From CAVXFS01 sp049582805 (lineage in GTDB: Bacteria > Pseudomonadota > Gammaproteobacteria > Burkholderiales > Gallionellaceae), in the NCBI GenBank assembly GCA_049582805.1, contig JBAUUR010000091.1, positions 1 through 58,468 of the forward strand: a stretch of 58,468 nt of DNA. Reading direction: 5' to 3'. Position numbers and translations under genes: made by a program. Below the pieces are notes generated by a model, which saw nothing but the letters and a program-made list of their open reading frames with translations, ran no database searches and was not told the DNA's origin. Each line of letters opens with the position of its first letter. The first letter of the stretch is position 1. Shown one piece after another: positions 33,903 to 42,484 of this stretch.

Positions 33903-34528
33903 TCGCAGTTGATGATGTTGCGAATGCCGACCGGCAGCTTCGCGCCATGAGGCGCTCCGTCAAGTCATATTTGCAGATTCCGAGATGTTAGCCGACAGTG
34001 GCGAACCTCGACGCTTTAACGCTTTCAAAAAAACGGATTCGTCATACGGAGTCCGTGTCGTCCAGCAACGATAGATTATTCGTATCCACTTAAACACCAA
34101 AGGTCGTAACGCGACCCGGTGAGAGGAACCTTTTTTGTGTTGCTGTTGGTAGTAGGCGCCGGCCCAGAAAGATCGCGGTATAGTTGACGCCGTCCACTCG
34201 ACAAAGGTCTGGCGGAGAAAAGTGGGACAGGCGATGCGCCAGTGGATCCAGCACCTGTTGCCGCTGCGTTCGACGTGCTGCATGTCACCAGTGTCCGCTA
34301 TGTGGCGACATATTTTTCAATGGTTTCTACAACTATGTGCAACGTTAGAGTTGGTGTCGTATAGTTTTCATACCGGCGGATCGTCCACCGATCTATCTGC
34401 GCGTATCATGACGTTGTGAGGAGTCGAATGACACCGAAAAAAAGGTTTTGTTCAAACCCTCAAGTAGTTTTTCTACAGCCTCGTTCGGTGCCATAAAACT
34501 GAGACTCTGCACACATTTGGAGGACACC
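33903..34528. other. Gene-poor 0.6-kb stretch with a possible cassette boundary
   Basis: No supportable gene is seen. A copy of a dispersed repeat core lies at 34274-34299 (23 of 26 bases match 25043-25068). At 34344-34350 is GTTAGAG, identical to the R'-like box of the attC-like site at 35000-35006. It may mark the left boundary of a gene cassette or a decayed att site, but no partner box was found upstream. Confidence 0.4.
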
Positions 34529-34906
34529 ATGCCCGCGAAGCGCACGCAGCAACCGAAGTGGCTGCCGGACGTTCAAGAAAGCAACTATCTCGCAGCCACC
34601 TCTTACCTGGCCCTGCTCTTTCCAAACAAGGGCGTCGAAAAGATCATCGATAAACTGAGAGCAGCTCGCGTGGGCAAGTTCAAGGCCAAAGACATATTTC
34701 GTGCATCGCAACTCTCGTTGCTAGGTGTAAGCAACTCGCATGTGGAGAACGAGCGTCGGAAAATCAAAGATGGTGCAGCTCTGTCGCCGATTCTTTTGGT
34801 CCATGATGAAAGGAATGGCAGGGTCATCGTCGCTGATGGATACCACAGACTTTGCGCGGTCTATAGTTTCGATGAAGATGCCTTGATTCCGTGCAAGATT
34901 GCTTAG
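34529..34906 (+). CDS. ParB/sulfiredoxin-fold-like protein, probable integron cassette gene
   Basis: The 125-aa protein has a C-terminal segment (AALSPILLVHDERNGRVI, then VADGYHRLCAVYSF) that resembles the ParB/sulfiredoxin fold, where the D/E-G-x-H-R motif binds phosphate. Its role is unknown. TGGAGGACACC before the ATG at 34529 sets the start; an in-frame extension to 34448 lacks a site. It lies alone between GTTAGAG boxes at 34344 and 35000, with an attC-like site 33 bases behind its stop, as expected of a single-gene cassette. Confidence 0.7.
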   Translation: MPAKRTQQPKWLPDVQESNYLAATSYLALLFPNKGVEKIIDKLRAARVGKFKAKDIFRASQLSLLGVSNSHVENERRKIKDGAALSPILLVHDERNGRVIVADGYHRLCAVYSFDEDALIPCKIA

Positions 34907-34938
34907 CTACCAAGATGTCACGCACACCACGGGCAGTG

Positions 34939-35006
34939 GCGCCAACCCATCATTGCACCAGACCTGCGCGAAAAGCCGCGCAGGCCGATGAATTCAAAAG
35001 TTAGAG
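34939..35006 (+). repeat. attC-like recombination site of an integron cassette
   Basis: The site has the attC plan: an R''-like box GCGCCAAC at 34939-34946, an imperfect inverted stem with the perfect core CCTGCGCG-AAAAGC-CGCGCAGG, outer paired segments (CATCATT / GATGAATTC), and an R'-like box GTTAGAG at 35000-35006. Cleavage would fall after the first G. Both boxes differ from RYYYAAC/GTTRRRY by a single base, so the site may be decayed. The arrangement after one gene and 12 bases before the next fits an integron cassette array. Confidence 0.75.
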
Positions 35007-35018
35007 AGCAAGGAACCT

Positions 35019-35570
35019 ATGCCAGCCGAAAGCGCATTTGTCGAAGTTGCAAAGGAGGTGGCTGAAAAAATTCTGCTTCCGCCGTTGTCGGTTCAGCGTG
35101 GTGCCGCATTGCTCTATCAGGTCACGGTAGACAATCAACCATCCATTACGGTTGACGTTAAGCGCCCCACGCGCGGCAGTTCCGCTTTTCAAACCGACCT
35201 ATGCATTTTCGAGAGGAAGAGCGAAGAGCTGAAAATTCCTCGCGTGGTCATGGAGTTCAAAACCTGCATCACCACACACGACGTTCTCACATACAGCGCA
35301 AAGGCCGCAAAGCACAAGCAGGTCTACCCGTATCTTCGCTATGGTATCGTTGCCTCAGGCGAAAGCTCAGTTCCTGGCCGTTTTTTCACGCATAACGAAT
35401 CGCTTGATTTCTGCGCTACTGTGTCCGGTCTCGAAGGAACTGAACTTGGTGACTTTTTCGCCATGCTGTTGTCTGCTGAAGTTGAGTCGTCTCGTCGCCT
35501 AGAGTCCATCGCTTTTGGACGGGTGCGTACCCGGATATTTCGCAATGAGGTCATCCTCCACCAGAGATAA
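35019..35570 (+). CDS. PD-(D/E)XK nuclease-like protein, cassette-borne
   Basis: The 183-aa protein is not a family I can name. It shows the restriction-nuclease pattern: Asp60 (SAFQTDLCIFE) followed 19 residues later by Glu79-x-Lys81 (RVVMEFKT) in predicted beta-strands. That fits a PD-(D/E)XK metal site. A third strand region (YPYLRYGIVASG) resembles the core sheet end. It starts 18 bases inside the second putative cassette behind AAGGA, and the next gene starts 2 bases after its stop. A defence or DNA-processing role is possible but unproven. Confidence 0.65.
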   Translation: MPAESAFVEVAKEVAEKILLPPLSVQRGAALLYQVTVDNQPSITVDVKRPTRGSSAFQTDLCIFERKSEELKIPRVVMEFKTCITTHDVLTYSAKAAKHKQVYPYLRYGIVASGESSVPGRFFTHNESLDFCATVSGLEGTELGDFFAMLLSAEVESSRRLESIAFGRVRTRIFRNEVILHQR

Positions 35571-35572
35571 GC

Positions 35573-36076
35573 ATGTCTGTTCTTGCCCGTGCATTCACTT
35601 ACGCTGTGCTTTTTATCGGACTCGTGCTGATTTACTTACCGTCCCGCTTTTTGTCTTGGTCGGGAATTGTCCGCCCCACGACCATTGAGCTACCCCAGGT
35701 TGCCGGAATGGTTGTGGGGGCCGCTGGCGGGGCGGTGGCTCTGTGGTGCATCTTCTTATTCGCCCTTTTCGGAAAGGGCACGCCGGCACCCTTCGATCCG
35801 CCGCGCCGTCTGGTGGTTCAGGGCCCTTATCATTTCGTGCGAAATCCAATGTATATAAGTGCAGGAGTCGCCCTCGCCGGTGCCGCGCTTTTCTACAAGT
35901 CGTTGCCGCTTCTGGGCTACGCTGGAATCTTCTTGCTCGCAACTCACTTTTTCGTGGTGCTGTTCGAGGAATCAACCCTACGGCAAACCTTCGGACAAGA
36001 GTACGAGAATTACTGCCGACGAGTCAGGCGATGGTGGCCGAATATAGCAACCTCACATGATTCAGATGCCACCTAA
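35573..36076 (+). CDS. Isoprenylcysteine carboxyl methyltransferase-like membrane protein
   Basis: The 167-aa protein has four hydrophobic segments and the ICMT/PEMT signature LVVQGPYHFVRNPMYISAG, followed by the E-E-x-x-L-x-x-x-F-G-x-x-Y motif (FEESTLRQTFGQEYENYCRRV). These bind S-adenosylmethionine at the membrane face. Bacterial members methylate unknown small or lipid substrates. It is translationally tied to the nuclease-like gene (2-base gap). Its stop codon lies inside the R''-like box of a putative attC site, a common feature of integron cassettes. Confidence 0.82.
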   Translation: MSVLARAFTYAVLFIGLVLIYLPSRFLSWSGIVRPTTIELPQVAGMVVGAAGGAVALWCIFLFALFGKGTPAPFDPPRRLVVQGPYHFVRNPMYISAGVALAGAALFYKSLPLLGYAGIFLLATHFFVVLFEESTLRQTFGQEYENYCRRVRRWWPNIATSHDSDAT

Positions 36077-36106
36077 TACCGTGTGCAGCGGACGCATCCG
36101 TTAGGC
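36071..36106 (+). repeat. Short attC-like site closing the second cassette
   Basis: R''-like ACCTAAT (36071-36077) overlaps the preceding stop codon, and a perfect R' box GTTAGGC lies at 36100-36106. The 22 bases between them are too few for a normal attC stem (usual total 57 or more), so the site may have lost its middle part. Confidence 0.45.
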
Positions 36107-36219
36107 CCTCGCGCATGGAGAAAGCCAATACGCTACACTGACAAGGTTTCGTCTGGCCACTTCTATTTTAGATGCGAGATGTAGTCAATGAACAAAACTA
36201 ATATAGGATTACATAAGTT

Positions 36220-37041
36220 ATGCCAGAAACCTTGGTGATGTGCAGCCCGGAATGGTTTGCGGTCAATTATGAAATCAATCCCTGGATGCAACACCAAATA
36301 GGCCATGTTTCATCCAAGCTCGCGGTTGAGCAATGGCGCGGTTTCTTCGAAAAGGTATCGGCCCTTGCCAATGTCAAATTGATCCGTGGCGACCCGGCAT
36401 GGCCGGACCTTGTTTTTACCGCAAATGCCGGACTTCCCTTGGCGCGACATAACAAATTCATCCTCTCCAATTTCAAGTATCCGCAGCGGCAAGGGGAAAG
36501 AGCCATTATCCGAGCCTGGTTCGAAGCTGAAGGGTGGACGTGCATCGATTTACCCGACGACGCCTTATTTGAAGGGGCTGGCGACGCACTCTTTGATTCC
36601 ACAGGCCGACTCTGGGTTGGCGTCGGACCCCGTTCGGATGAGAGGACGCCCGCGTATCTCGGACGCCATATCGCGGCGTCAATTTACGGTCTCGAACTGG
36701 TTGATCCTCGCTTCTATCACTTGGACACCTGTTTCTGTCCACTGCCCACCGGATATGCGCTCTACCTACCCGAAGCCTTTGATGATGCTTCCCGGAATTC
36801 CCTAACGCATATTTTCGGCGACATGCTGATTTCGTTGACGCTGGAAGAGGGCCTGCAGTTTTGCGCCAACGCGGTTTGCATAGGGCGCGTTATCGTTATG
36901 AATCAAACGACTCCTCGCCTGAAGAAATTGTTCTGCCGGCTGGGCTTTTCGGTCCTGGAAACACCTCTAACCGAATTCATGAAGTCGGGTGGCAGCGCCA
37001 AATGCTTAACCTTGAGCCTTGACGGCTGGGCGAACGGGTAA
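36220..37041 (+). CDS. Amidinohydrolase of the DDAH/arginine deiminase-related family
   Basis: The 273-aa protein matches guanidino-group modifying enzymes. Substrate and catalytic motifs are PDLVFTANAGL near residue 66, LFEGAGDALFD near 120, the catalytic histidine in FYHLDTCFCPLP near 170, and the nucleophilic cysteine in SGGSAKCLTL near 262. Members hydrolyse dimethylarginine, arginine or related compounds; which one applies here is open. It stands alone. No attC-like site follows it, so I do not count it as a third cassette. Confidence 0.82.
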   Translation: MPETLVMCSPEWFAVNYEINPWMQHQIGHVSSKLAVEQWRGFFEKVSALANVKLIRGDPAWPDLVFTANAGLPLARHNKFILSNFKYPQRQGERAIIRAWFEAEGWTCIDLPDDALFEGAGDALFDSTGRLWVGVGPRSDERTPAYLGRHIAASIYGLELVDPRFYHLDTCFCPLPTGYALYLPEAFDDASRNSLTHIFGDMLISLTLEEGLQFCANAVCIGRVIVMNQTTPRLKKLFCRLGFSVLETPLTEFMKSGGSAKCLTLSLDGWANG

Positions 37042-37147
37042 CCGTGTCGGCTTACGTGATGATGAGGGGCTTATAGAACCAATCAGACCGAAGTTTCATA
37101 AGCGGCGGCGCCAGAAGCCGCCATTCGTCAATATGTGCAAAGTGCTA

Positions 37148-37192
37148 GGGGCGGACCGTCAACGGGCCCGCTACGACGGTCCGGTTGTCGGC
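37148..37192 (+). repeat. Dispersed intergenic repeat, copy 2
   Basis: This 45-base segment differs from 25161-25205 at 5 positions. Its outer parts GGACCGTC and GACGGTCC are complementary, so it can form a hairpin; the other copy has lost part of that symmetry. A shorter trace (GCGGACCGTCA) is seen near 41531. Confidence 0.7.
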
Positions 37193-37589
37193 CAAATCAG
37201 TCACTCGCAGTAAGCTGAAATCAATTTTCCGTGAACGGCTGCTTGACGTTCAGTGGGAAAGGAAGCATGCCGTACGCACGCTAATGCTTAGCGACAGTCT
37301 TCTTATTACGCAATGCCGATCAAGGACTGCTCTACAGCAACTACTTTTAGTATGCATAAAGCTCCTACATAAAGTACTCCTCCTTCGTGTGCAATTGTCG
37401 GATACTTTCGGGGACGTGCGTCGAGCATCTAAGAATGTCCTTAAATTATGCAAATATGCAGAAGGTATTCCAGTGACCAAAACAGAAGTGAATAAATATC
37501 GCGACGAAGGAATGGAAGCGGTAGCCCATTTATTTGGTAAAGGATCCTTGGAGGATCCGGCTCAAGAGGTCATAACTATGCTCATTTAG
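37185..37589 (+). CDS. Hypothetical protein (uncertain)
   Basis: The 134-residue frame starts at a TTG inside the dispersed repeat, without a clear ribosome site, and ends 8 bases into the end of ppk, which converges on it. Its predicted helices contain many Leu and basic residues, with no family I recognise. It may be a short real gene beginning at an internal ATG, or an accidental frame. Confidence 0.3.
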   Translation: MSAKSVTRSKLKSIFRERLLDVQWERKHAVRTLMLSDSLLITQCRSRTALQQLLLVCIKLLHKVLLLRVQLSDTFGDVRRASKNVLKLCKYAEGIPVTKTEVNKYRDEGMEAVAHLFGKGSLEDPAQEVITMLI

Positions 37590-39726
37590 TAGCCGGTGTC
37601 GTATGCCTGCGCGGCGGAAGTGGTTCATCCGAGTAGAGTCGTATGAATCTTTCCTGGGCGGCCAGGCATTCTTCCATTTCCGCATGCCGCCGCCGCAGGT
37701 AGCTGTTGTCCGGCTGCATATCCCATGCGGTGCAATTGTCCTGTTCATAGACGCTCAGGATATGCTCAAGCTCCGCACAAATTGCCGGATCGCTAACCGG
37801 CATGATGCTTTCCATACGGTCGCTGAGATTGCGCCTCATCCAATCCGCTGAGCCGATGAAGTAAGCAGGCTGGCCGCCGTTCTCGAAACGGTAGATGCGC
37901 CCATGCTCGAGAAAGCGCCCCAGGGTGCTGTAGACGTGGATGGTTGGCGACAGGCCGGGCACGCCTGCCCTCAGGCAGCACAGGCCGCGCACGTTGAGCA
38001 TCATCGGGACACCGGCCTGGCTCGCAAGGTAGAGTTCGCGGATGATCTGCGGATCCTGCAGCTGGTTCATTTTGGCCCGGATACCTGAGGGCCGCCCGGC
38101 TTGGCTGTGTTCCGCCTCGCGCCGGATAAGGTCCATGAAACCTTCTCTCAGGTTATGCGGCGCAATCAGCAGCGGACCGTAGTTCGGAGCGGCAATCGCG
38201 CCCGTCAGCTCATTGAACACTGCCGACGCCCCTGCGCCGAGTTCCGGGTTGCAACTCAGGATGCCGAGGTCTTCATACAGCCGGGCGGTGCCCGTGTGAT
38301 AGTTTCCGGTGGAGACGTGGACATAGCGGCGAATACCATCTTCTTCTTCGCGCACCACCAATCCCAGTTTGACATGGGTTTTCAGCCTTTCCATGCCGTA
38401 CGCCACATGCGCACCGGCTTTTTCCAGTTGCTCGCCCCAGGCAATATTGGGCGCCTCGTCGAATCTCGCGGTGATCTCCACCAGCACCACGACCTGCTTG
38501 CCTCGGCGGGCGGCATCGATGAGGGCCTGAATGATGGGCGATTGCCGATTCGTCCGGTAGATCGTCAGCTTGATGGCGAGGACATGGGGATCGCGTGCCG
38601 CACTTTCCAGGAAGCGGAGGATGGAGGTGTCATAGTTGTGGTAGGGATGATGGAGCAGGATGTCGGCGGAGCGGATCTGCCGGAATATGCCGCCGGTATC
38701 GGCCGGATCGAGATGGCGCAGGCGCGGATGGGTGATGGGCTTGTGAGGCGGATCGCGCAGCTCGGGATAACCGTCAGGCTGGCAATTGACCAAGTCAGTC
38801 AAAGCCAACGGACTACTGATGGTCACGATATCTGCGGGATCCGCACTGACATCTTCGGCGATCCAGTGCCGCAATGACTCTGGCATATCGGTGCTCACCT
38901 CCAGCCTTACGACGCCGGCGAACCTGCGTGCCGTCAGTTCGGCAGTCACCATGCCGATCAGACTGCCGGGTGCGAGTTCGATATCCTCATCTTCCATCGA
39001 TATGCGATCCCAGGGATCATCCTTGGCACCACGTGTAACACGGAAGAAATGGCATTCCCAATGTGAACTACTGGGGAACATTTCGTCCAGATTGTTGGCA
39101 ATCACCTGTTCCAACGGCACGTAGCCGCCTGTAGGCAGGGGCACCCAGCGCGGCCGATTGGGCGGAACCTTGATGCGTGCAAAATGAGTGCGTTGGGATC
39201 CATTGCTATGCAGAACGATAGCGAGATTCAGGCTCAGGTTGCTGATGAACGGGAATGGATGACCGGCATCCGTGGCCAGTGGTGTCAGGATGGGCTCAAC
39301 CGACTCATGAAAATAATGCCGCATATGCGCCCGCTGCGTATCATCAAGTTGATCATAATCCAGCAGTGGAATCCCCGCTTCGGCGAGAACTGGACGCAAC
39401 TGACCCTCCACGACGTTACAGAGTATGGCCGCCTGCCGCTGGAATTCCTGTCTGCACAGTTGCAGCTCTTCCTGTGTTGTGCGGCCGTCCGGAGACAGTC
39501 GGTCGTTGCCGCTCTCGATGCGGCGGCGCAGCCCGCCGATGCGCTTCATCGCAAACTCGTCGTAGATCATGCCCATGATCCCAGCAAACTTGACCCGCTC
39601 CAGCAAGGGCGTCGCGGGATCCTCGGCAAGTTCGAGCACCCGTCTGGCGAAATCGAGCCAACTCAATTCCCGGTTGATGTAAGCCTGCGGAGAATCAACC
39701 GTAATGTCCTGCGTTGTGTCCATCAT
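37582..39726 (-). CDS. ppk: Polyphosphate kinase 1
   Basis: PPK1 makes polyphosphate from ATP reversibly. The 714-aa protein has the four-domain plan: an N domain with INRELSWLDFARRVLELA, a head domain, and two phospholipase-D-like C domains. The autophosphorylated histidine lies in RLKTHVKLGLVVR, and the second catalytic histidine in YVHVSTGNYHTGTARLYEDL. A start at 39726 (MMDTTQ) or one codon later is likely. It is divergent from the CYTH-CHAD gene, another polyphosphate-linked protein, across 203 bases. Confidence 0.96.
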   Translation of the reverse strand: MMDTTQDITVDSPQAYINRELSWLDFARRVLELAEDPATPLLERVKFAGIMGMIYDEFAMKRIGGLRRRIESGNDRLSPDGRTTQEELQLCRQEFQRQAAILCNVVEGQLRPVLAEAGIPLLDYDQLDDTQRAHMRHYFHESVEPILTPLATDAGHPFPFISNLSLNLAIVLHSNGSQRTHFARIKVPPNRPRWVPLPTGGYVPLEQVIANNLDEMFPSSSHWECHFFRVTRGAKDDPWDRISMEDEDIELAPGSLIGMVTAELTARRFAGVVRLEVSTDMPESLRHWIAEDVSADPADIVTISSPLALTDLVNCQPDGYPELRDPPHKPITHPRLRHLDPADTGGIFRQIRSADILLHHPYHNYDTSILRFLESAARDPHVLAIKLTIYRTNRQSPIIQALIDAARRGKQVVVLVEITARFDEAPNIAWGEQLEKAGAHVAYGMERLKTHVKLGLVVREEEDGIRRYVHVSTGNYHTGTARLYEDLGILSCNPELGAGASAVFNELTGAIAAPNYGPLLIAPHNLREGFMDLIRREAEHSQAGRPSGIRAKMNQLQDPQIIRELYLASQAGVPMMLNVRGLCCLRAGVPGLSPTIHVYSTLGRFLEHGRIYRFENGGQPAYFIGSADWMRRNLSDRMESIMPVSDPAICAELEHILSVYEQDNCTAWDMQPDNSYLRRRHAEMEECLAAQERFIRLYSDEPLPPRRHTTPATK

Positions 39727-39929
39727 GCTCCTCTAAAGCGATTGTCCAGCCCATGATCCAATATAGTCTATCCTGTATCAGTCCGGTCAATTGGGCAAGC
39801 GTAACAATAGCGGCTGAACATGATAATTCGCCTTCCTGCCGGTACCGCCGGGCTGCCCTGTAACAAATCCGTGCATGCCGGATCGAATGCCATCGTGATA
39901 TAGTAAATTTGTTTCTCAGGGAATTTCAC

Positions 39930-41429
39930 ATGGCCGTTGAAACAGAACTCAAGCTGTCGCTGCCGCCCGAGTGCCTCGACAGGCTCAAGCGCCATCCCTT
40001 GCTCAAGAGTCCGGCCGGATCGCGCGCCGTTACCCGCAAGCTGTACAACGTTTACTACGATACGCCCGGCCTCGATCTGCGCCGCAATGCCCTGGCATTG
40101 CGCTTGCGCCGTGTCGGCAAGCGCTGGCTGCAGACTCTGAAGGGCAGTGGAAGCGGGCAGACCGGACTGCACCAGCGCGACGAGTGGGAAACTCCTGTGC
40201 CGCTAAAGGCGCTGGATCTCGATGCGCTCAGCGCGGCGGGTGGCCGGTTGCCGCAAGGGGTGAGCGAGAAGTTGCAGCCGGTGTTCGTCACCGACTTTGC
40301 CCGCAACCTGCGCCTGCTGAAATTTGGGGGAGCGGAAATCGAACTGAGCCTGGACAGCGGCACGATCCGCGCGGGGAGGCGATCGCAGCGGATTTCCGAA
40401 CTGGAACTTGAGCTCAAGTCCGGCGAGCCCCGGCAGTTGTTCCAGTTCGCCCTGGCACTGCTCGACAGCACGCCGCTTGAAGTGGAACCCACCAGCAAGC
40501 CCGAACATGGCTACCAGTTGTTCCATAACGAACCGCTTGCCGCAAGCAAGGCGACTTTCCCATCCCTGACCGCTTCGCAGGGCATTGCATCCGCGCTGCA
40601 CGACATGATAGGCACCTGCCTGCAGCATGTGCAGGCCAACGTGCCGGGAGCGATCCACAGCCGTGATGAGGAATTCCTGCACCAGGTGCGCGTCGGCATG
40701 CGCCGCCTGCGCGTAGTGCTGTCGATGGCCGAGGCGTTTCGCGCCGAAGACGAACTGCATGAATTGCACGACCAGGTGGCGCAGATGTGCATCGAGTTCG
40801 GCGGGCTGCGCGAGTGGGACGTATTCACCACCCAGACCCTGATGCCGATGTGCAACCGCCAGCCGGACAATGCCGGGCTACACGAACTGCTGGCAGCGAG
40901 CGATAAGGAACGTGCGCGCTACCGCGCCGGCGTGGTGCGCAAGCTGCACTCGCAGGACTACCAGCGCTTCCTACTGAACTTTGGCGCATGGATGTTCGGC
41001 GGCTATTGGCGCGAGGCACCGGACGTGAGCGGAACGGCGCTGGCCGATTTTGCCGTGCACAACCTGGACAGGCGCAGGAAGCAGGCGCATAAGCTTGGCA
41101 AGATACTGGCCACTGCCGATCCCGGCCAGTTGCACCGGCTGCGCATCGCCTGCAAGAAGCTGCGCTACAGTTCCGAGATGTTTGGCTCGCTATTCGATGC
41201 AACCAGGGTCAAGCCCTATGTGGACGCGCTCTCCGAGTTGCAGGACATCCTGGGGGTGCTGAATGACCTGGCCGTGGCGCACCGCCTGCTCGAAGGACTG
41301 GAAAACAGGCGGCGCCATGACACCCTGGAACTCGTGCGCGGCTGGATAGCACACGACCGGGCAGAGCTCATTACGAAATTGGCCGCTGCATGGCAGCGCT
41401 TTGCCCGCCAGAAGGAGTTCTGGAAGTAG
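39930..41429 (+). CDS. CYTH-CHAD protein, probable inorganic triphosphatase
   Basis: Residues 1-200 form a CYTH domain with the E-x-E-x-K motif at the start (ETELKLSL), a fold that cleaves triphosphate or related substrates with metal. Residues about 215-495 form a CHAD domain with paired conserved histidine/basic helices (LHQVRVGMRRLRVVLSM; HRLRIACKKLRYSSEM), a known polyphosphate-binding fold. The ATG at 39930 directly precedes the CYTH motif; a start at 39909 is less likely. Its place beside ppk supports a role in polyphosphate metabolism. Confidence 0.92.
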   Translation: MAVETELKLSLPPECLDRLKRHPLLKSPAGSRAVTRKLYNVYYDTPGLDLRRNALALRLRRVGKRWLQTLKGSGSGQTGLHQRDEWETPVPLKALDLDALSAAGGRLPQGVSEKLQPVFVTDFARNLRLLKFGGAEIELSLDSGTIRAGRRSQRISELELELKSGEPRQLFQFALALLDSTPLEVEPTSKPEHGYQLFHNEPLAASKATFPSLTASQGIASALHDMIGTCLQHVQANVPGAIHSRDEEFLHQVRVGMRRLRVVLSMAEAFRAEDELHELHDQVAQMCIEFGGLREWDVFTTQTLMPMCNRQPDNAGLHELLAASDKERARYRAGVVRKLHSQDYQRFLLNFGAWMFGGYWREAPDVSGTALADFAVHNLDRRRKQAHKLGKILATADPGQLHRLRIACKKLRYSSEMFGSLFDATRVKPYVDALSELQDILGVLNDLAVAHRLLEGLENRRRHDTLELVRGWIAHDRAELITKLAAAWQRFARQKEFWK

Positions 41430-41606
41430 CGGCCGGTGGCAGGATTTCAGGAACCCGTAATCATAAGAATCATAAGGGTCAGCTTCGCATTTGAACCTAT
41501 TCTCTGACATCTTTCTTCAGGGTTGAGGAGCGGACCGTCACGATCGGTTTATTCTGAACTGCGGCAAATTTAGTACCACTTGCTGAGATAATTTTTGCAT
41601 CATATG

Positions 41607-41779
41607 TCAGTGCATCATTTGGCGTAAATTTTGGATAGATACATTGACCCTGACTTCCGGTGCCGGTGGTTTGTATCCAAGTGAACTATGCGGTCTGGTC
41701 ATGTTGTAGTGACGCACCCATTGATCCACGAGTGCCTGTGCTTCCCTGACGCCATAGAAGATTGCCGCATCAAACAGTT
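41607..41779 (-). pseudogene. C-terminal remnant of an IS3-type transposase
   Basis: On the minus strand a 57-residue frame reads YGVREAQALVDQWVRHYN and then MTRPHSSLGYKPPAPEV. This is the typical end of IS3/IS2-type transposases (rve domain, H-Y-N-x-x-R-P-H-S-x-L-G-Y). A stop lies just upstream and the rest of the gene is gone. The surrounding 41430-42115 holds no other gene. Confidence 0.8.
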
Positions 41780-42115
41780 ATTGGCGGCATCTGTTTTGAA
41801 CCGACCTCTCCGTTTCTCATACAATGACCTTGATCTCTAGTTAAAGGCGAAGTGGCTCGCACGGAGCATGGAAGAGCGGACGCTCTGAATCATAATTTTT
41901 CGATTAGTTACCACAGTCCGCTTAGGCCGATTAGATCCAAATGTGCGCTCCGACAAACACAAGGCATGGATTCAGCCCAACAGGTATGTAAAGGAGCACC
42001 CTTCTTGTATTTCATTGCAACACCGAGCAGAATCTGCAGCACATGCACAGATATCAATGACCAGCCACAAGGCCGGCAATCAAATATCTTCAATCAATCC
42101 ATGGAGGACAAAAAC

Positions 42116-42484
42116 ATGGCTAAGATGATAAGTAAAGTAACTTCCCCGACAGGCCGTTCTGACTCGGTTAACGCTTGGAACATCAGTCCTGAGGCGCGCC
42201 AGCGCATGATTGATGAGGCCGCATATTACCGGCACGTGCAGCGTGGCTTTGCCCCTGGGCATGATCTTGACGACTGGCTCGCGGCCGAAGCCGACTTTGA
42301 ACGGGCAAACCTTATGCGGCAACCGCCCGAAGCGGACACGACGGAGGAATTCGGGATGCAGCACGGCGGCACCCTTGGCCCCGCGGAGGACGAAGCGTTG
42401 AAGCGGATCATCAGGGGGCACCCGCGGCGAGACATCCCGCGCATTGAAAGCATGGAGCCAGAAGACGCGCCGCCGAAGGAATGA
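42116..42484 (+). CDS. DUF2934 protein with long acidic tail
   Basis: The 122-aa protein has the DUF2934 core at residues about 20-60 (MIDEAAYYRHVQRGF, then DLDDWLAAEADFE). The tail is charged, ends in MEPEDAPPKE and is probably disordered. GGAGGACAAAAAC before the ATG at 42116 fixes the start; a longer in-frame reading from 41852 crosses degraded DNA and is rejected. The function is unknown. The core is close to that of the protein at 29386-29613. Confidence 0.85.
   Translation: MAKMISKVTSPTGRSDSVNAWNISPEARQRMIDEAAYYRHVQRGFAPGHDLDDWLAAEADFERANLMRQPPEADTTEEFGMQHGGTLGPAEDEALKRIIRGHPRRDIPRIESMEPEDAPPKE

Noticed and set aside
33984..33991. GTTAGCC as a further attC R' box
   Set aside because: It breaks the GTTRRRY pattern and has no paired R'' box or stem.
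33960..34283. 107-codon frame on the minus strand
   Set aside because: No ribosome site, no family and overlapping low-quality frames on both strands.
36220..37041. Amidinohydrolase gene as a third integron cassette
   Set aside because: No attC-like site follows it and its start is 114 bases from the last box.
41852..42115. 88-codon extension of the second DUF2934 protein
   Set aside because: It runs through degraded intergenic DNA, and a clear ribosome site precedes ATG 42116.
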